In this document: positions 5,953 through 8,813 of the stretch, one piece after another | How positions within the stretch are numbered: the stretch's first letter is position 1 | Layout: the number at the start of each line of letters is the position of its first letter | Assembly (NCBI GenBank): GCA_944376955.1 | Contig: CALWEB010000190.1 | Location: forward strand, 1-8,813 | Reading direction: 5' to 3' | Length of the DNA: 8,813 bases | Source: an uncultured Agathobaculum sp. | GTDB lineage: Bacteria > Bacillota > Clostridia > Oscillospirales > Butyricicoccaceae | Made by a program: the position numbers and the translations under genes | The notes under the pieces: generated by a model | Database searches by the model: none | What the model was told of the DNA's origin: nothing | Seen by the model: the letters and a program-made list of their open reading frames with translations, nothing else

Positions 5953-7307
5953 ATGAAAGGTTTACATCCACCATATGTTGGAAAAGCCATCGGCTGCATT
6001 GCATTGGCAGGTTGCCTGATGTGCGGCAACACGGTTTAGGTGGACAGCACGCATGGAATTGCGTCAAGCTGGATGACGGTGCGGGTACGGAACGATGGTA
6101 TGAGCTTGACCCGACAGGGGACGCCCTCAGCACTACCAATCTTCCAGCCCGTTAGGTTTATTTCCTCGTTGGCAGCAATACTGTCACCGATAAGAATCGA
6201 TCTGGCTATGAGACCTTTGGGAAGAACCATGATCCGTCGCAATCCCCTGCAGCCACATATGGTTTTACCTATCCGACACTGGCTCTTGATGCGCGCGATC
6301 CCAGCGTAAGCGGCGATGTGATGCTGTACAAGAAGGCTGATGGCAGTACCGCAGCATATACCACACTGGAAGAGGCTATGCAAGCCTCTACATCGGGCGA
6401 TACCCTTTACGCTGAAAGACAACGTTAAACTGGATCTGCACGGGCAGACAGGTCAAAACTTCCTGTTCCCAACAGCGATTACATCCACTGCCTCACCTGT
6501 TTTTCAGATTGATGTCGGCAGTTCTGCTTCCATCACCCATTCGGGTGCGTTCCCTGCGGGGAAAGCCAGTGCCTTGGATGTGACGGTGGTTAATAATCAG
6601 GGTACGCTGACGCTTGGCACCAATTTGCAATTTATTGGTGGAACGCCGCCTATGGGTTCCTCTACCGCTATTGCGGGCAATGCGCCTACCTTGTCGCCGC
6701 ATACCCGCTATTATGTGAATAAACGGTACGCACCGCGTATTTGGTTGCTGAGCCGCAAGCGCCTGCGGCGGGCAGATTTTCCGCGCAGGATGGAATGACT
6801 GTGCAGGACTTGCAGGGTGGTATGACGCAGCTCTCCGTGACAATACAGTATTACGGGAATAACGGCAGTCTGGCTGATGTTCTGACCAGGGAATACAGCT
6901 TGCAATGGATGCTTACGCAGTTCCCCAACGGCGGCAGTGCAATCCAGCCCACCGACCACTGGAAAACGGTACCTATCTTTTTGAAGCGAAGGCATTAGAT
7001 CATACCATTCCGTATGAGGTAGAAGTCAGCGGCTTGCCTGTTGCGTCACAGGAGATTACTTCGGTTGCTTTGACCGGTTTGGATGTTTCGATCGCTGGAC
7101 AACTGCTGGATACTGCGGTGGCCGTGGAGACTGTAGGTGTCACCGTTTCCACAGTGGCTTGCTGACCGGCACGATCAGCACTACGCTCGATCCGCGAGGG
7201 CAGGCGACTTTGGCGCAGGTCGCAGTAATTTTACAGCGGTTTGCGCAGTTTGCAGCGTAACCGGAAAGACGGCTGTTGTAAAGGCTGGAAAACAGAAAAT
7301 GAATTAA
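5953..7307 (+). pseudogene. Decayed transglutaminase-like/beta-rich surface protein gene
   Basis: No single frame spans this region, but successive frames join into one degraded protein. At 6039-6152 the frame reads GGQHAWNCVKLDDG and WYELDPTGD, the His and Asp region of a transglutaminase-like domain. After TAG 6153-6155 the same frame resumes with VYFLVGSNTVTDK and ends near TTLEEAMQASTSGDTLY. From about 6412 another frame gives LKDNVKLDLHGQTG and FQIDVGSSASI, sequence of the repetitive beta-strand kind found in secreted adhesins. Frame changes occur near 6037, 6410, 6725, 6960, 7150 and 7220, and the last frame ends GKTAVVKAGKQKMN. A GGGAGG precedes ATG 5953 (28 codons to TAG 6037). The expected transglutaminase N-terminal half, including the catalytic Cys and any signal peptide, is absent. 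The flanking genes are intact, so sequencing error is unlikely to explain the lesions. Confidence 0.8.
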
Positions 7308-7341
7308 AACTCCCGGCTGGGTTCGTCAGCTGGGAGTTTTT
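7308..7341 (+). terminator. Rho-independent terminator after the pseudogene
   Basis: A 12-bp stem with one G-U pair (AACTCCCGGCTG at 7308-7319 with CAGCTGGGAGTT at 7327-7338) is followed by a run of T. The stem begins immediately after the last in-frame stop (TAA 7305-7307), which supports 7307 as the ancestral gene end. It probably also ends the nrdD-nrdG-dut transcript. Confidence 0.88.
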
Positions 7342-7428
7342 GTGTATAAAAATATGGACTGAATTTTTGTGCAGAATATCGCGGAAAATTGAAAGGCCTT
7401 TCAGATTTCAGCTAGTTCCGGCAATTAA

Positions 7429-7457
7429 ATTTGGAAAAAAGAAACCGCTTTCCAAAT
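7429..7457. repeat. 9-bp perfect inverted repeat upstream of the PTS promoter
   Basis: ATTTGGAAA (7429-7437) and TTTCCAAAT (7449-7457) are perfect inverse copies separated by 11 bp, about 13 bp upstream of the proposed -35. The repeat overlaps the first cre-like site. It could be a dimeric regulator site or an mRNA hairpin of an upstream transcript. Confidence 0.45.
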
Positions 7458-7474
7458 GCTGGAAACCGCTTGCT
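7440..7474 (+). promoter_or_regulatory. Two tandem cre-like (CcpA) sites
   Basis: AGAAACCGCTTTCC (7440-7453) and GGAAACCGCTTGCT (7461-7474) share GAAACCGCTT and both fit the inner cre pattern GNAANCGNTNNC; the outer T and A of the full consensus are missing. The copies are 21 bp apart, two helical turns, and the second overlaps the proposed -35. CcpA-type catabolite control suits a PTS gene, but another regulator (for example an RpiR-type NanR) is possible. Confidence 0.45.
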
Positions 7475-7497
7475 TTTCCCATGGTATACGGTAAAAT
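7470..7497 (+). promoter_or_regulatory. Putative promoter of the PTS IIA gene
   Basis: There is a -35 TTGCTT at 7470-7475, a 16-bp spacer, and a -10 TAAAAT at 7492-7497. Initiation would fall near 7504, giving a leader of about 130 nt before the IIA start. Confidence 0.5.
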
Positions 7498-7548
7498 ATA
7501 GGCAAATACTTCACAAAACCGGCGGGTTGGGGCATGAAGTCCGGCAAA

Positions 7549-7609
7549 AGCTGTGTGGCGTGCAGGCATGGGAAAGCGCCGTCAGGATAATACGGCGTGG
7601 GCGACAGCT
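7549..7609 (+). promoter_or_regulatory. Structured 5' leader of the PTS IIA gene
   Basis: AGCTGT (7549-7554) can pair with ACAGCT (7604-7609), enclosing an inner hairpin CGCCGT (7577-7582)/ACGGCG (7592-7597). The fold ends 9 nt before the GGAGG. I recognise no known riboswitch or LicT/SacY-type antiterminator target. Its function, if any, is unknown. Confidence 0.35.
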
Positions 7610-7633
7610 AACAATGAGAAGGAGGTTTCTGAC

Positions 7634-8116
7634 ATGGGTTTGTTCAAGAAGAAAAAGAAAGAGGCGCACCTGCTTGCTTTTGCAACCGGAGAGGTGGTGG
7701 CGCTCAAGGACGTCAAGGATCAGATGTTCTCGGCGGGTCTCATGGGACAGGGCATTGCCATTGAATCGGAGGACGGTAAATTTTGCAGTCCGGTGAACGG
7801 AACGGTGACCATGCTGTTCCCGACCAAGCACGCCTTGGGGCTGAAAAGCGAGGACGGACAGGAACTGCTGCTGCACATTGGAATCGACACCGTGGGGCTC
7901 AAAGGCGAGGGCTTCTCTGCTTTTGTGCAGGATGGGCAGAAAGTATCCGCAGGGGACGCTTTGATCCAGGCGGATCTGCCGCTGATCCGCAGCAAGGGGT
8001 TAGAAACGGCGGCAATCTTGTGCGTGACCGAACCAAAGGAGCCGGAGATCACGTTTACCACCGAAAAACATGTGACGGCCGGGAAGGATGAAATTGCTGC
8101 AATCAAGCTTTCGTAA
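7634..8116 (+). CDS. PTS sugar transporter subunit IIA, glucose family
   Basis: This single-domain cytoplasmic EIIA protein accepts phosphate from HPr and passes it to an EIIB domain of a sugar permease. The 160-residue protein starts MGLFKKKKKE and has the IIA(Glc) fold motifs: CSPVNGTVTMLFPTKHALGL, with H66 as the supporting histidine, and ELLLHIGIDTVGLKGEGF, with H81 as the phosphorylated histidine (H75 and H90 in E. coli). The start is set by AAGGAGG, 8 nt upstream; an in-frame upstream GTG at 7553 is not supported. It lies 14 bp before a nanE remnant, which suggests service to an amino-sugar or sialic-acid-related PTS, although no IIB or IIC partner is in the window. Tandem cre-like sites at the promoter suggest catabolite control. 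It carries no symbol because it could be crr-like or specific to another permease. Confidence 0.93.
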   Translation: MGLFKKKKKEAHLLAFATGEVVALKDVKDQMFSAGLMGQGIAIESEDGKFCSPVNGTVTMLFPTKHALGLKSEDGQELLLHIGIDTVGLKGEGFSAFVQDGQKVSAGDALIQADLPLIRSKGLETAAILCVTEPKEPEITFTTEKHVTAGKDEIAAIKLS

Positions 8117-8130
8117 AGGAGGGGATCGTT

Positions 8131-8508
8131 ATGGTATTGGATCAAATCAAGGGGAAATTGGTGGTTTCCTGTCAGGCGCTGCCGGATGAGCCGCTACACT
8201 CAAGTTATATCATGTCCCGCATGGCGGTTGCGGCCAAGCAGGGTGGCGCTGCCGGCATCCGTGCACAGTCGGTTGAGGATATCAATGCGATCATGGAAGT
8301 GTGCGATCTGCCAATGATCGGGATTATCAAGCGCAATTATCCGGACAGCGATATTTATATCACGGCGACCAAAAAAGAAGTCGATGAACTGCTTACCACG
8401 AAGTGTGATATTATTTTGTGGCTTCGGATAGAGCAGTCATTATTACCTATCGCCAACAATATCTTGAAGCCATTGAGAGAGAATATCGAAATGCAATATC
8501 AAAAGTAA
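8131..8508 (+). pseudogene. nanE: Truncated N-acetylmannosamine-6-phosphate 2-epimerase
   Basis: Full NanE (about 220-235 residues, TIM barrel) converts ManNAc-6-P to GlcNAc-6-P in sialic acid catabolism. Here residues 1-95 are a clear NanE N-terminus: KGKLVVSCQALPDEPLHSS, IMSRMAVAAKQGGAAGIRAQ, and PMIGIIKRNYPDSDIYIT with the likely catalytic lysine K67. After CDIIL, where the family continues ALDAT, the sequence changes to an unrelated AT-rich tail and stops at 125 residues. The second half of the barrel, including the catalytic glutamate region, is gone, so epimerase activity is not expected. The break lies near 8415. The ribosome binding site (AGGAGGGG) and the 14-bp spacing after the PTS gene are intact, so the fragment may still be translated. 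A deletion or insertion junction is the simplest explanation; assembly error cannot be excluded. Confidence 0.88.
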
Positions 8509-8516
8509 AAATCTAA

Positions 8517-8688
8517 AACAGCTCAATAAATACGCCTGCCCCGCCTGACGGGGAAAGAAAAAAACGTCGCCGGGCAGGTTGATTTTGTGCGCTCATTCTA
8601 CGTATTCCAGCGGCGGTTTTGAGAAATCAAGGCCGCCGTTTGTCTATGTCAGACGCAGCAGGATCGGCGGCCCACGGAGGGAGCCGCC
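8517..8688 (+). promoter_or_regulatory. Hairpin-rich region / possible leader RNA before a small ORF
   Basis: Three structures follow each other. CCTGCCC (8535-8541) can pair with GGGCAGG (8572-8578) around a CCCCG/CGGGG mini-hairpin (8539-8553, alternative pairing). CGGCGGTTTTGA (8611-8622) pairs with TCAAGGCCGCCG (8627-8638), with two G-U pairs, around a GAAA tetraloop. GGCGGC (8666-8671) pairs with GCCGCC (8683-8688), leaving GGAGGGA in the loop, with CAGCA (8656-8660) able to pair with TGCTG (8690-8694) below it. The last hairpin encloses the Shine-Dalgarno and abuts the ATG. No clear promoter or known RNA family is recognised. Confidence 0.45.
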
Positions 8689-8787
8689 ATGCTGATACGA
8701 CCTGCTTTTCAACAGAATAACTTCTCAAAAAAAGCCTGTACCCAACAGGGGGCAGCCCCGACCATGAGTATGTACTATACCATGTAA
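8689..8787 (+). CDS. 32-residue unrecognised peptide
   Basis: This short open frame has a very good ribosome binding site (GGAGG at 8676-8680, 8 nt before ATG). The peptide begins MLIRPAF, has FSKKACT in the middle with its only cysteine at position 17, and ends GAAPTMSMYYTM. It has no hydrophobic segment or signal peptide. The sequence looks non-random at the C-terminus, but I cannot name a family. The start codon and Shine-Dalgarno lie in a strong hairpin, so translation may be conditional. It could be a leader peptide, a toxin or signalling peptide, a modified-peptide precursor, or chance. No terminator is visible before the window ends. Confidence 0.45.
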   Translation: MLIRPAFQQNNFSKKACTQQGAAPTMSMYYTM

Positions 8788-8813
8788 GAAAACTTCATAT
8801 TACTTTCAAATTC

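Noticed and set aside
5283..6032. 249-codon minus-strand open frame across nrdG, dut and the pseudogene start
   Set aside because: It is antisense to two intact genes and shows no recognisable motif.
6340..6798. Independent 152-codon gene inside the pseudogene region
   Set aside because: Its first roughly 24 residues are out-of-frame reading; the meaningful part joins by frameshift to flanking frames, so it is one fragment of the decayed gene.
7577..7597. Possible cobalamin-riboswitch B12 box (GTCAGGATA)
   Set aside because: Only a short match; the rest of the B12 box and the conserved core are not present, and the gene downstream is a PTS protein.
7553..7633. GTG start extending the PTS IIA protein by 27 residues
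   Set aside because: The extension is unlike the IIA family and lies in the folded leader; the AAGGAGG before ATG 7634 and the MGLFKKKKK opening fix the start.
8535..8578. Terminator after nanE, or a minus-strand terminator using the A-rich stretch
   Set aside because: On the plus strand the A-run is inside the stem-loop and no T-run follows. On the minus strand the T-run precedes the compact hairpin rather than following it.
1..8813. CRISPR array, insertion sequence, rRNA or phage genes
   Set aside because: No regularly spaced repeats, transposase motifs, terminal inverted repeats or rRNA sequence were seen on either strand.

Overview
This window most likely comes from the chromosome of an anaerobic, moderately high-GC Gram-positive gut bacterium of class Clostridia, probably Oscillospiraceae/Ruminococcaceae-like. 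The evidence is the strong AGGAGG-type ribosome binding sites, the class III (oxygen-sensitive) ribonucleotide reductase, a dUTPase of the form I associate with Clostridia (from memory), and a PTS IIA gene next to a sialic-acid-pathway gene. The species assignment is inference.

Left part (1-2653): a divergent pair of promoters separates a small uncharacterised gene that runs off the left edge (minus strand) from mtaB, which encodes a tRNA methylthiotransferase. mtaB is followed by a 51-residue cysteine-rich membrane mini-protein and a strong terminator. Next come efp (elongation factor P) with its own consensus-like promoter, tRNA-Val(GAC), and another strong terminator. This part is mostly translation and tRNA modification.

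Middle part (2654-5927): an nrdD-nrdG-dut operon for anaerobic dNTP supply. NrdD makes dNTPs, NrdG activates NrdD, and Dut removes dUTP and supplies dUMP for dTMP synthesis. The promoter carries a near-perfect NrdR box and, exactly 32 bp further on, a weaker second copy. The two bracket the -10 element, so repression by NrdR is readable from the DNA.

Right part (5928-8813): accessory and decaying DNA. A 1.35-kb pseudogene (5953-7307) keeps pieces of a transglutaminase-like domain and beta-rich surface-protein sequence, but is broken by about six frameshifts and one stop; its terminator survives. Then comes a PTS IIA(Glc)-family gene with two tandem cre-like sites at its promoter and a structured leader. 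A nanE follows that matches its family for only about 95 residues and then switches abruptly to unrelated AT-rich sequence. The last 300 bases hold several hairpins, the last of which encloses the Shine-Dalgarno and start codon of an unrecognised 32-codon peptide ORF. That peptide and its leader are the best candidates for something undescribed in this window.
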